Assembly: GCA_019417125.1 (NCBI GenBank) | Contig: DXVZ01000172.1 | Location: 1 to 14,275, forward strand | Direction of reading: 5' to 3' | DNA: 14,275 nt | Source of the DNA: Phascolarctobacterium sp. | Lineage (GTDB): Bacteria > Bacillota > Negativicutes > Acidaminococcales > Acidaminococcaceae | In this document: positions 7,777 to 14,275 of the stretch, piece by piece | Layout of the letters: each line of letters begins with the position of its first letter | Numbering within the stretch: position 1 is the stretch's first letter | The notes under the pieces: model-generated | What the model saw: only the letters and a program-made list of their open reading frames with translations | Databases searched by the model: none | What the model was told of the DNA's origin: nothing | Translations under genes and position numbers: made by a program

Positions 7777-7797
7777 TAACCGGAGGAGGAAACGTAA

Positions 7798-8190
7798 ATG
7801 GCAGTAGTTACTTATAATGCGACCGGCCGTCGCAAATCTTCAGTTGCACGCGTTCGCCTGGTTCCGGGTGAAGGTAAAATTGTTATTAACCAGCGTGAGC
7901 TTGGTGATTACTTTGGTTTAAAAACTTTGGAATTAATCGTAAACCAGCCGCTTGAACTCACCGAAACCAAAGGCAAATACGATGTTCTCGTAAATGTTAT
8001 CGGCGGTGGCGTATCCGGACAGGCAGGTGCAATCCGTCACGGCATTGCCCGCGCACTCTTAAAAGTTGACGAAGAATTTCGTCCGGCTCTTAAAAAAGCA
8101 GGTTACCTTACTCGTGACCCGCGTGAAAAAGAACGCCGTAAATATGGCTTGAAGAAAGCCCGTAAAGCAAGCCAGTTCAGCAAACGCTGA
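7798..8190 (+). CDS. rpsI: Small ribosomal subunit protein S9
   Basis: A 130-residue protein of standard length. The N-terminal [16 protein letters not shown], the central [19 protein letters not shown] and the basic C-terminal tail ending [12 protein letters not shown] are diagnostic; the last residues reach the P-site tRNA in the 30S subunit. A strong GGAGGAGGA site (7782-7790) lies 7 bp before the ATG. It is the second gene of the rplM-rpsI unit, which is closed by a strong terminator. Confidence 0.98.
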   Translation: MAVVTYNATGRRKSSVARVRLVPGEGKIVINQRELGDYFGLKTLELIVNQPLELTETKGKYDVLVNVIGGGVSGQAGAIRHGIARALLKVDEEFRPALKKAGYLTRDPREKERRKYGLKKARKASQFSKR

Positions 8191-8215
8191 TACTTGGATA
8201 TTACTACAAAACTAT

Positions 8216-8249
8216 ATCCCCAAAAGCCTTATGGCTTTTGGGGATTTTT
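8216..8249 (+). terminator. Strong Rho-independent terminator after rpsI
   Basis: A perfect 13-bp stem (8216-8228 with 8233-8245), a TTAT loop and a following T run. The symmetric A-rich and T-rich parts could also let it act on the opposite strand, but no minus-strand gene faces it. Confidence 0.93.
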
Positions 8250-8361
8250 GCATTTTTGGGTGCAGGGTTCACACAACCTTTGCTTTTAGCAGGCAGGAGT
8301 GCGGGGGAAAAAGTCGAAATAAATTACGAAAAGGAAATAAACTTGGCTTGGAGGTACGACG

Positions 8362-9150
8362 ATGAAAAATTATGCCGCAGAAGACGAAGTATTATATCAT
8401 GTTGGCTTATCGCGCCAAATGCTGCAAGGTGCGGAATACGCGCTGCTGCCAGGCGACCCAGGCAGGGTTGAGGCACTGGCAAAGGCAATCGGACCGGCAG
8501 AATATTTAGCGGCGCACCGCGAATATACCAGCTGGCTGGCAGAGGTGGAGGATAAAAAGGTTTTGGTTTGTTCCACTGGTATGGGCGGGCCTTCCGTCGC
8601 TATTGGGCTGGAAGAACTGGCGCGGCTTGGCGTAAAAAACTTTATACGCGTCGGTACAACCGGTGCGATACAGGAAAAAATAAATTTAGGCGACGTTATC
8701 ATAAATAATGCCGCCGTGCGTTTGGAAGGCACATCTACGCATTACGCGCCAATTAATTTTCCGGCGGCAGCCTCACTTAAACTTACTAACGCATTAAATG
8801 ACGCTGCGGAAGCGTTAAATATACCGCACCACGTCGGTATTTCCGTATCTTCGGATACGTTTTGGCCAGGGCAGGAACGTTACGACAGCTTTACTGGCTA
8901 TGTATGCAATGCCCTGCGCGGTACGCTTAAGGAATGGCAGGCGCTTGGCGCGCTGAATTACGAGATGGAAACGGCAGCTTTGTTTGTAGTGGCGCAGGCT
9001 TTTGGGCTTAACGCGGCTTCTATCTGCGGTGTTATTGCTAAACGCACGCAAAGTGAAAGCATTGCACCGCCAGAGGTTTACGCACAGGCGTCGGAACGTT
9101 TTGGCGCTGTTGTTAAACAGGCGCTGCATACACTGCTGAAGGGGGAATGA
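8362..9150 (+). CDS. udp: Uridine phosphorylase
   Basis: A 262-residue enzyme of the NP-I nucleoside phosphorylase family, cleaving uridine with phosphate to uracil and ribose-1-phosphate in pyrimidine salvage. Phosphate-site residues are in PGDPGRV (G31, R35), HREYTSW (R53) and FIRVGTTGAI (R96, T99). The uracil-specific pair Q171 and R173 sits in FWPGQERYD, and ribose contacts are in NYEMETA (E201, M202, E203). The spacing matches the E. coli Udp residues with a constant offset of 5, which separates it from purine phosphorylase DeoD. GGAGG at 8349-8353 precedes the ATG. It overlaps the 5' region of the next gene; no convincing promoter was found in 8250-8361. Confidence 0.95.
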   Translation: MKNYAAEDEVLYHVGLSRQMLQGAEYALLPGDPGRVEALAKAIGPAEYLAAHREYTSWLAEVEDKKVLVCSTGMGGPSVAIGLEELARLGVKNFIRVGTTGAIQEKINLGDVIINNAAVRLEGTSTHYAPINFPAAASLKLTNALNDAAEALNIPHHVGISVSSDTFWPGQERYDSFTGYVCNALRGTLKEWQALGALNYEMETAALFVVAQAFGLNAASICGVIAKRTQSESIAPPEVYAQASERFGAVVKQALHTLLKGE

Positions 9151-9152
9151 TT

Positions 9153-10379
9153 ATGGCAAGGGCAATAATTTTGCTGCTTGATTCTTTTGGCATCGGCCAC
9201 GCGGCAGACGCAGAAAGATTTGGCGATAAAGGCGCAGATACGCTGGGGCACATTTGCGAGTGGATGGCGGCAAAGCGCAAAAATAAAGATGGCAGCCCTA
9301 AATTTTTGTATTTGCCGAACATGGCAAAGCTGGGGCTGGAAAAGGCAAGTGAACTTAGCCGCGGAGCAAAACTGGCGCACAGCATCAGCGGCGGCGCGGA
9401 AGTAACAGGCGCTTACACTTACGCGCAGGAGGTAAGCCGCGGTAAGGATACTTTAAGCGGGCACTGGGAAATGATGGGCGTGCCTGTTGATTTTGAGTGG
9501 GGGTATTTTCCCGATAAGCCGCAGTGCTTTCCGCCGGAATTGGTGGAGGCAATTATTAAAGAAGGCAAATTGCCAGGCGTGCTGGGCGAAAAACATGCCA
9601 GCGGCACGGAGATTATAAAAGAGCTGGGCGAGGAGCATATGCGCAGCGGCAAGCCGATACTTTACACCAGCGCCGACAGCGTTTTGCAGATTGCCGCGCA
9701 CGAAGAAGCCTTTGGTTTGGAGCGCTTGTACGATTTGTGCAAAATTTGTTATGAACTGGTTAAGCCATACCGCATTGCCCGCATTATCGCCAGGCCGTTT
9801 GTAGGCACATGCCAGGCTGATTTTGTACGTACCGGCAACCGGCACGATTACGCAGTGCCCGCGCCGCAGCCGACGCTGCTGGATAAACTGACGCAGGCAG
9901 GCGGCAATGTATACGCCGTCGGTAAAATTGCCGATATTTTTGCGCACCGCGGAATAACGAAGCACTATCCTGCTGCCGGGCTGGAAAATATTTTTAACGC
10001 CAGCAAGCAGGCAGTTGCTGATGCGCCCGATAATACACTGGTGTTCAGTAATTTTGTCGATTTGGATTCTTCTTACGGGCACAGACGTGACGCGCTGGGC
10101 TACGGCGAAGCGCTGGAATATTTTGACGCGCGCCTGCCAGAGATTTTGGCGCAGCTGCAAAAGGACGATTTACTGCTGGTTACGGCAGACCACGGCTGCG
10201 ACCCGACGTGGCAAGGCAGCGACCACACGCGCGAGCACATACCGGTGTTGTTTTACGGCAGCGGCATAAAAGCGCAGCAGCTGCCGCCGATGCCGTCGTT
10301 TTCATGTATTGGGCAGACCATAGCCGCTCACTTGGGCGTGCCGCCGCTGGCACACGGTACTGCCGTTAATTTAAAATAA
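9153..10379 (+). CDS. deoB: Phosphopentomutase
   Basis: A 408-residue alkaline-phosphatase-superfamily enzyme that converts ribose-1-phosphate to ribose-5-phosphate, taking the product of the adjacent uridine phosphorylase into central metabolism. Metal ligands appear in LDSFGIG (D10), FVDLDSSYGHRR (D305, H310), TADHGCD (D346, H347) and DHTREH (H358). The phosphorylated Thr is T100 in GKDTLSGHWEMMG. TSADSVLQIAAHEE is another hallmark. The ATG at 9153 is preferred because AAGGGGG (9139-9145) lies 7 bp upstream; an in-frame ATG at 9147 overlaps the udp stop (ATGA) but would sit only 1 bp from that site. Length and segments such as FEWGYF resemble the enterobacterial form more than the shorter Bacillus form. 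Confidence 0.97.
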   Translation: MARAIILLLDSFGIGHAADAERFGDKGADTLGHICEWMAAKRKNKDGSPKFLYLPNMAKLGLEKASELSRGAKLAHSISGGAEVTGAYTYAQEVSRGKDTLSGHWEMMGVPVDFEWGYFPDKPQCFPPELVEAIIKEGKLPGVLGEKHASGTEIIKELGEEHMRSGKPILYTSADSVLQIAAHEEAFGLERLYDLCKICYELVKPYRIARIIARPFVGTCQADFVRTGNRHDYAVPAPQPTLLDKLTQAGGNVYAVGKIADIFAHRGITKHYPAAGLENIFNASKQAVADAPDNTLVFSNFVDLDSSYGHRRDALGYGEALEYFDARLPEILAQLQKDDLLLVTADHGCDPTWQGSDHTREHIPVLFYGSGIKAQQLPPMPSFSCIGQTIAAHLGVPPLAHGTAVNLK

Positions 10380-10394
10380 TGAGGGGTGAAAGCA

Positions 10395-10979
10395 ATGAAA
10401 AAGTTTAATCTGTTTTTAGTACTGGCGTTAATTTGTTTCACCGTAGTTGGTACAGCACCGAAAGCCTTTGCGGCGTTTGCCGAGCAGCCCGCCGCACTGG
10501 TGGTATTTGACCGCAGCGGCAACGTAACGCAGAACGTATACCGCAACTGGCGCGAGCCTGTAAGATGGGCGTATCATTTCCCGGATTTTAAGCTGGTAGA
10601 GCCTGATACTGCCAAAGTTGTTGCGGTAGAAAAAATTTTTACCGGCAAGGGCAAAGCAAAGGTTGACGCCGCCGTTATGCAAAGCATTGCCGAAGAAGCG
10701 CAGCTGGAGGCGTTGGTGCTGGTAATGGTGGATAACCTTGATTCCCGTATGGTTAACAGGTTCTTCGGCTTCCGCAGCGATTTTGACGATACTTACATTG
10801 AAACTATTGCCGATGCGGATATTTATGTTTACCGGCATGATGGCAACCGTTTCTCCAAAAAGTCAGTTTTTGAGCGCGATATAGAGCCTATGGGCAACGA
10901 GAAAGACCCTGTCGATATTATGAAATGGGCAATCTGCAAACAGGTGAACCTGATGGAAGGACGCCCAATTATAGAATGA
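10395..10979 (+). CDS. Exported protein of unknown function
   Basis: I do not recognise the family. The 194-residue product starts with a clear Sec signal peptide: MKKFN, a hydrophobic core to about residue 20, and an AFA cleavage motif (24-26). There is no lipobox Cys, so a soluble periplasmic or cell-surface protein is expected. The mature part has no further membrane segment. It contains an ALVVFDRSGNV strand near the start, a conserved-looking RWAYHFPDFKLVEP segment (57-70) and an LEALVLVMVDNLDSR segment (105-118), suggesting alternating alpha/beta structure. The ATG at 10395 is chosen because GAGGGG (10381-10386) lies 8 bp upstream. It begins 15 bp after deoB and is probably co-transcribed, but the sequence gives no link to nucleoside salvage. 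Confidence 0.8.
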   Translation: MKKFNLFLVLALICFTVVGTAPKAFAAFAEQPAALVVFDRSGNVTQNVYRNWREPVRWAYHFPDFKLVEPDTAKVVAVEKIFTGKGKAKVDAAVMQSIAEEAQLEALVLVMVDNLDSRMVNRFFGFRSDFDDTYIETIADADIYVYRHDGNRFSKKSVFERDIEPMGNEKDPVDIMKWAICKQVNLMEGRPIIE

Positions 10980-10981
10980 CT

Positions 10982-11029
10982 ATACCAAATATTGCGGTTA
11001 TAAAAATAACGAACTACAATATTTTGTAG
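10982..11029 (+). promoter_or_regulatory. Tandem NrdR-box-like operators
   Basis: Two 16-mers, 10982-10997 (ATACCAAATATTGCGG) and 11014-11029 (CTACAATATTTTGTAG), start exactly 32 bp apart. Both keep the most conserved positions of the NrdR box consensus acaCwAtATaTwGtgt (C4, A6, A8, T9, T11, G13). The downstream one is also a 6-bp-arm palindrome. NrdR boxes usually occur as pairs three helical turns apart. They lie just upstream of the -35 element of the next gene. The upstream box is poorly palindromic, and no search was possible. Confidence 0.6.
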
Positions 11030-11036
11030 AAAAGCC

Positions 11037-11065
11037 TTTACAAATAATTATTATTGCTATATAAT
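11037..11065 (+). promoter_or_regulatory. Promoter of the glycyl-radical small protein gene
   Basis: TTTACA (11037-11042), a 17-bp spacer and a perfect TATAAT (11060-11065). It lies 8 bp after the second NrdR-like box, giving a leader of about 25 nt before the ATG at 11098. Confidence 0.8.
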
Positions 11066-11097
11066 TAGGTCATGAAACAAGTTAAGGAGTGAGTTTT

Positions 11098-11370
11098 ATG
11101 ACATACGAAATGGACGGTATTAAAGTTAACTGCGCAGAAGGCATCTCCAAAGAAGAAGCGGCAATTTATTTAAAAGACCAGTTGCAGGTAAGGCCGCATG
11201 AAACGCTGCTTTCGCTGGATTTAAGCCTCAGCGGCGAAAATGTAGTAGTAAAGCCGCACTATGATACCATTGTCAGAGTACGCAGAATTACGGGCTATCT
11301 CAGCACCCTGCCGCGCTTTAACGATGCCAAAAAAGCAGAAGTTGCCGACCGCGTATGCCATCTGCATTGA
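11098..11370 (+). CDS. Standalone NrdD-like glycyl-radical domain protein
   Basis: A 90-residue protein whose C-terminal third (about 58-90) matches the tail of class III anaerobic ribonucleotide reductase NrdD: VRRITGYL, then RFN, K, E and DRVCHLH, as in RRVCGYLG...RPFN.GK..E...RVKHL of E. coli NrdD. The candidate radical residue is G66. The four zinc-ribbon cysteines that precede this site in NrdD are missing; only C12 and C87 exist. The N-terminal 55 residues have no recognised match. The ATG at 11098 has AAGGAG (11084-11089) 8 bp upstream; an in-frame GTG at 11089 overlaps that site. Small proteins of this type are annotated as ribonucleoside-triphosphate reductase, but they cannot hold the catalytic barrel. 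A role as a repair or accessory part, like GrcA for pyruvate formate-lyase, is inferred. Monocistronic between its own promoter and terminator. Confidence 0.8.
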   Translation: MTYEMDGIKVNCAEGISKEEAAIYLKDQLQVRPHETLLSLDLSLSGENVVVKPHYDTIVRVRRITGYLSTLPRFNDAKKAEVADRVCHLH

Positions 11371-11382
11371 TATAAACGCATT

Positions 11383-11416
11383 GCCTTCAGGCCCTACGGG
11401 TTTGAAGGCTTTTTTA
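11383..11416 (+). terminator. Rho-independent terminator after the glycyl-radical protein gene
   Basis: A 12-bp stem (11383-11394 with 11398-11409, two G-U pairs), a TAC loop and a run of six T. It isolates the small gene from the methyltransferase downstream. Confidence 0.92.
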
Positions 11417-11465
11417 TTTTGCACGCTTATTGTATAATATTTGTAAAAAACAAAAGGAGCAGTTT

Positions 11466-12686
11466 ATGCGCAATTACACAAAAATATATATCACCCCTAA
11501 AGGGGAACGCGCCGCCAAAGGCGGGCACCCGTGGGTTTATGCAGACGAAATTACCAATATTGAAGGGACTTACGCCAACGGCGACCTGGTGGACGTTGTA
11601 ACAGGCAAGGGCAAATATATTGGCACTGGTTTTATTAACGATAATTCTAAAATCCGCGTGCGGATAATTTCAACTAACACCAACGATAAATTTGATGCGG
11701 CGTTTTGGCAGCGCCGTTTGCAGTATGCCATAGATTACCGCCGTACTGTAATGCCTGGCAGCGATTTTAAATGCTGCCGCCTGATTTTTGGCGAAGCGGA
11801 TATGTTCCCTGGGCTGACGGTGGACCGTTTTAACGATGTTTTAGTTACGCAGACGCTCTCGCTGGGTATTGAGCAGCGCAAGGAAATGCTGTTTGGCTTG
11901 CTGCTGGAAATTTTGCGCGGACAAGGTGAAAACATCCGCGGCATTTATGAGCGCAACGACGTTAAAATACGTGAACTGGAAGGCATGACGGAAAATAAAG
12001 GCTGGTTTAAGCCTGAAACCGTCGCCGATAAAACAACTGTAACGGAAATTTGTGAAAACGGCATTAAGTACAGCGTTGATGTGGAAAACGGGCAGAAAAC
12101 AGGTTTCTTTCTTGACCAAAAGTACAACCGCCAGGCGGTGGCTCGTATTGCCGAAGGCAAGCATGTGCTGGACTGCTTTACCCATACCGGTGCTTTTGCG
12201 CTGAACGCTGCGGCGGGCGGCGCGGCTTCTGTAACGGCGGTGGATATTTCTGCCGAAGCCGTGCGCATGACCGGCATTAACGCTGAAAAGAACGGTTTTA
12301 AGGAGATTGTAAAACCGCTGGAAGCTAATGTTTTTGATTTGCTGACGGAACTGGCGGAGCAAAAATCGCACGCTTATGATTTTATCATTCTGGATCCGCC
12401 GGCATTTACTAAATCGGGCAGCACGGTTAAAAACGCCATCCGCGGCTATAAAGAGATTAACCTTAAAGCCATGAAGCTGCTGCCTCGCGGGGGCTACCTT
12501 GCTACCTGCTCGTGTTCGCACTTTATGAAGGAAGAATACTTTGTGCAGATGTTAAAGGACGCCGCTAAAGACGCCAGCGTCAGCCTGCGTCAGATTGAAG
12601 CGCGCCAGCAAGCGCCGGACCACCCGGTTTTGTGGAACGTGCCGGAAACCTACTATTTAAAATTTTATATTTTCCAGGTTGTATAA
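11466..12686 (+). CDS. Class I SAM-dependent rRNA methyltransferase (RlmI/COG1092 family)
   Basis: A 406-residue protein. An N-terminal PUA-like RNA-binding domain (about 3-75, with GHPWVYADEI) is followed by a linker and a Rossmann methyltransferase: VENGQKTGFFLDQKYNR (206-222), SAM motif I VLDCFTHTGAF (234-244), D260 in VTAVD, DPPAF (310-314), and the cysteine pair in ATCSCSH (C348, C350). This is the layout of RlmI, which makes 5-methylcytosine at 23S rRNA position 1962 in E. coli; the target here is not proven. The ATG at 11466 has AAGGAG 6 bp upstream; an in-frame TTG at 11430 lies within the -10-like sequence. The HD-domain gene follows after 12 bp. Confidence 0.92.
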   Translation: MRNYTKIYITPKGERAAKGGHPWVYADEITNIEGTYANGDLVDVVTGKGKYIGTGFINDNSKIRVRIISTNTNDKFDAAFWQRRLQYAIDYRRTVMPGSDFKCCRLIFGEADMFPGLTVDRFNDVLVTQTLSLGIEQRKEMLFGLLLEILRGQGENIRGIYERNDVKIRELEGMTENKGWFKPETVADKTTVTEICENGIKYSVDVENGQKTGFFLDQKYNRQAVARIAEGKHVLDCFTHTGAFALNAAAGGAASVTAVDISAEAVRMTGINAEKNGFKEIVKPLEANVFDLLTELAEQKSHAYDFIILDPPAFTKSGSTVKNAIRGYKEINLKAMKLLPRGGYLATCSCSHFMKEEYFVQMLKDAAKDASVSLRQIEARQQAPDHPVLWNVPETYYLKFYIFQVV

Positions 12687-12698
12687 GAGGGGAGAAAT

Positions 12699-13199
12699 AT
12701 GGAAGAAAAATTACGTAAATTAATGTTGGCAATGATTGCCTACAACAATGGCGACGCCAAACGCATCCAGCATTTTATCAAAGTTCACGCTTTGGCAAAG
12801 CTCATTGGCGAAGAAGAAAAACTGGACGAAAAAACGCTGTATATTTTGGAAGTTGCGGCGCTGACGCACGATATCGGCATCCGCAACAGCGAAAAGAAAT
12901 ACGGAACCTGCACCGGCAAGCAGCAGGAGCTTGAAGGCCCGCCCGAAGCAGAAAAACTGCTGCAAAGCCTTGGCTTTGGCGCTGACGTTACGGAACGTGT
13001 GTGCTGGCTGATTGCGCACCACCATACTTATAATAATATAGACAGTGCTGATTACCAGATTTTGGTAGAAGCCGACTTTTTGGTAAATCTGTACGAAGAT
13101 AATGTAAGCTTTGAAGCCGTTAAAACGGCGTACAGCCGCATTTTTAAAACGGTAGCAGGCAAAAATATTTGCCGTATAATGTACGGTTTTGCAGAGTAA
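12699..13199 (+). CDS. HD-domain phosphohydrolase-like protein
   Basis: A 166-residue protein with the HD superfamily metal pattern: an N-terminal His (H25 or H30) in the IQHFIKVHAL segment, the doublet H57-D58 in ALTHDIG, His residues in IAHHHTY (107-109) and D126 in VEADFLV. Such proteins hydrolyse phosphoester bonds in nucleotides or related substrates; the specific substrate cannot be told. AGGGGAG lies upstream of the ATG, which starts 12 bp after the methyltransferase, so the two genes form an operon. Cys residues at 71 and 102 are not part of a known motif. Confidence 0.88.
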   Translation: MEEKLRKLMLAMIAYNNGDAKRIQHFIKVHALAKLIGEEEKLDEKTLYILEVAALTHDIGIRNSEKKYGTCTGKQQELEGPPEAEKLLQSLGFGADVTERVCWLIAHHHTYNNIDSADYQILVEADFLVNLYEDNVSFEAVKTAYSRIFKTVAGKNICRIMYGFAE

Positions 13200-13251
13200 A
13201 AAGACATACTGTTAAGTTTTTTACGTTTTGAAACAACTGTAGTTAAATATC

Positions 13252-13290
13252 ATGGTTAAATTTATTGTAATACTGTACAAATTAAACCAT
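13252..13290 (+). repeat. Inverted repeat upstream of the YbjN-like gene
   Basis: Arms of 12 bp (13252-13263 and 13279-13290) match with one mismatch around a 15-nt spacer. The right arm overlaps the candidate promoter of the downstream gene, so it may be an operator. If transcribed from further upstream, it could instead fold as a hairpin. Confidence 0.5.
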
Positions 13291-13302
13291 ATAGTGTATC
13301 AT
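13274..13302 (+). promoter_or_regulatory. Candidate promoter of the YbjN-like gene
   Basis: TGTACA (13274-13279), a 17-bp spacer and TATCAT (13297-13302). The -35 is only partly consensus. The region 13200-13336 is AT-rich and has other weak candidates such as TTGTAA (13265-13270) with TATAGT (13290-13295). Confidence 0.4.
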
Positions 13303-13336
13303 ATTAGTAATTATAATTTTAGGGAGGCTTTTATAA

Positions 13337-13765
13337 ATGACTAAAGCTGAAAAATTCGACGCTTTTCTGACAGAAAATAAAATTACCTGTTTTGCAAAGG
13401 AAGAAGTAAAAAATGACCTGCACACCATGGTTTACCGTGCGCACATGGAAGTAAGCGGACAGATGCTGCCGACGATGGTAGTTGCCGATGACAGCATTTA
13501 CACCATGATTCAGGTGCGCGTTGCCGCTGCCGTTGTTAACGAAGGCAACAAAAAGGCTGTGCTGGAACATATTAATGCCCTTAACGGCAAATACAAAGTG
13601 TTTAAATATTATGTAAGCGATAACGGCGATATCTGCCTGGACAGCTGCCTTACCGATACTGATGACAGCTTTGACCCGCGCCTGGTACATACCGTTATCG
13701 ATGTAATTTTAAGGCACTTAACGGAAGAATATCCTAACCTGATGAGCCTTGTGTGGGCAAAATAA
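13337..13765 (+). CDS. YbjN-domain-like protein of unknown role
   Basis: A 142-residue cytosolic protein without signal peptide or membrane segment. The pattern of a first helix (AEKFDAFLTEN), a strand pair ending in a TMVVADDSIYTMIQVRVA segment, a helix (NKKAVLEHINALNGKYKVFKYYV), an acidic strand DNGDICLDSCLT and a final long helix (VHTVIDVILRHLTEEYP) resembles the YbjN/type III secretion chaperone-like fold. The biochemical role of such proteins is unclear; they are thought to bind partner proteins. AGGGAGG (13321-13327) lies 9 bp before the ATG. It is followed after 28 bp by the DUF21 gene. The family call rests on pattern, not on a search. Confidence 0.65.
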   Translation: MTKAEKFDAFLTENKITCFAKEEVKNDLHTMVYRAHMEVSGQMLPTMVVADDSIYTMIQVRVAAAVVNEGNKKAVLEHINALNGKYKVFKYYVSDNGDICLDSCLTDTDDSFDPRLVHTVIDVILRHLTEEYPNLMSLVWAK

Positions 13766-13793
13766 GCGTTTTTTAACAGGAGTTGGTTAATAT

Positions 13794-14275
13794 ATGGATC
13801 CTCTTGGGTCTGTGCTTGAATGTATTATTGTTTTAGTCCTTATTTTATTAAACGGTTTATTGTCAATGCTCGAAATGGCGGTTGTGTCATCACGTAAAAG
13901 CCGCCTTGAGCAGTTGGCGGAAGAAGGCAGCAAAAGCGCCGCCTACATTGGCAAACTGGCAGAAGAACCGACTGTATTCCTTTCTACTGTACAGATAGGC
14001 ATTACGCTTGTCGGCATAGGCACGGGCGTATACAGCGGCGCCATGCTGGCGGCGCCGCTGGAAGTGCTGCTGCGCAAGATACCTTTTATGGTGCCTTACG
14101 CCGCGTTTGTGTCGTATTCCGTCGTAGTTGTGCTGGTAACTTACTTAAGCCTGGTTCTGGGCGAATTGCTGCCTAAAAAACTGGCGCTTAACAACCCGGA
14201 AAAAATGGCAATGTTTTTTGCCGGTTTCATTAAAACCTTAATCGTCATTTTCCGCCCGCTTACCATCTTTTTAAG
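13794..14275 (+). CDS. DUF21/CNNM (HlyC/CorC-like) membrane protein, 3' truncated
   Basis: The frame opened by the ATG at 13794 stays open to the window end, giving 160 N-terminal residues. Visible are a first membrane helix (about 8-25), an LSMLEMAVVSSRKSRLEQLAEEG segment matching the conserved E-x-A-L-V-x-x-R-x-S-R-L-E-x-L region of DUF21 proteins, TVQIGITLVGIGTGVYSGAML, a further hydrophobic helix and LVLGELLPKKLALNNPEK. These are hallmarks of the CNNM transmembrane domain involved in magnesium/cobalt or other ion efflux; CBS domains and a CorC/HlyC domain would be expected beyond the edge. AGGAG (13778-13782) lies 11 bp upstream, a rather long spacing. Confidence 0.9.
   Translation, partial: MDPLGSVLECIIVLVLILLNGLLSMLEMAVVSSRKSRLEQLAEEGSKSAAYIGKLAEEPTVFLSTVQIGITLVGIGTGVYSGAMLAAPLEVLLRKIPFMVPYAAFVSYSVVVVLVTYLSLVLGELLPKKLALNNPEKMAMFFAGFIKTLIVIFRPLTIFL

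Noticed and set aside
8260..8285. Imperfect GGTT/AACC hairpin upstream of udp
   Set aside because: Short stem with wobble and bulge and no T tract; nothing supports regulation.
9453..10160. Minus-strand open frame of 235 codons opposite deoB
   Set aside because: Shadow of the GC-rich coding strand; no recognisable domain and the + strand frame is certain.
11433..11438. TATAAT as promoter of the methyltransferase gene
   Set aside because: No acceptable -35: TTGCAC is only 8 bp away and the 17-bp position falls in the terminator T tract. It remains possible but was not listed.
11841..12521. Minus-strand open frame of 226 codons opposite the methyltransferase
   Set aside because: Overlaps the conserved SAM-binding domain and shows no family features.
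1..14275. CRISPR arrays, tRNA/rRNA genes, insertion sequences, attachment sites
   Set aside because: No spaced direct repeats, cloverleaf-like sequences, transposase genes or terminal repeats were seen by eye; all gaps are under 200 bases.

Overview
The window reads as a bacterial chromosome segment with every supported gene on the + strand. It most resembles an anaerobic, low-to-moderate GC Firmicute. The gene order ecfA1-ecfA2-ecfT-truA-rplM-rpsI is the usual Firmicutes one. The Udp and DeoB proteins look enterobacterial in type, and there is an anaerobic-ribonucleotide-reductase-like glycyl-radical protein. This mix would fit the Negativicutes (for example the Acidaminococcaceae). That placement is an inference from gene content, not a proven identification.

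Layout. Positions 1-2323 are visibly AT-rich and hold the 3' end of a Wadjet-type plasmid-defence operon: the C-terminal part of the SMC-like ATPase JetC (cut by the window start) and a complete JetD toprim nuclease. A low-molecular-weight tyrosine phosphatase (2359-2826) follows 35 bp later, and a terminator closes the block near 2948. A metal-dependent amidohydrolase (3003-3884) has its own extended -10 promoter. A consensus sigma-A promoter (3903-3931) then drives the overlapping operon ecfA1-ecfA2-ecfT-truA, which encodes the energising module of an ECF vitamin/metal transporter plus tRNA pseudouridine synthase. Ribosomal protein genes rplM-rpsI follow with their own promoter, a structured leader and a strong terminator.

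From 8362 an operon couples uridine phosphorylase to phosphopentomutase, so ribose-1-phosphate from uridine is turned into ribose-5-phosphate. An unrecognised exported protein follows. Next is a 90-residue protein that looks like the detached glycyl-radical tail of class III ribonucleotide reductase (NrdD). Its promoter is preceded by two NrdR-box-like 16-mers whose starts are exactly 32 bp apart. The remainder holds an RlmI/COG1092 rRNA methyltransferase with an HD-domain protein, a YbjN-like protein with an inverted repeat in its upstream region, and the start of a DUF21/CNNM-type membrane protein that runs off the window.

The most interesting unit is the standalone glycyl-radical protein with its predicted NrdR control (10982-11370). 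It could be a spare part or accessory for anaerobic dNTP synthesis. The Wadjet remnant at the left edge is the recognised defence system. No tRNA, rRNA, CRISPR array or insertion sequence was seen, and no stretch over 300 bases lacks a gene.
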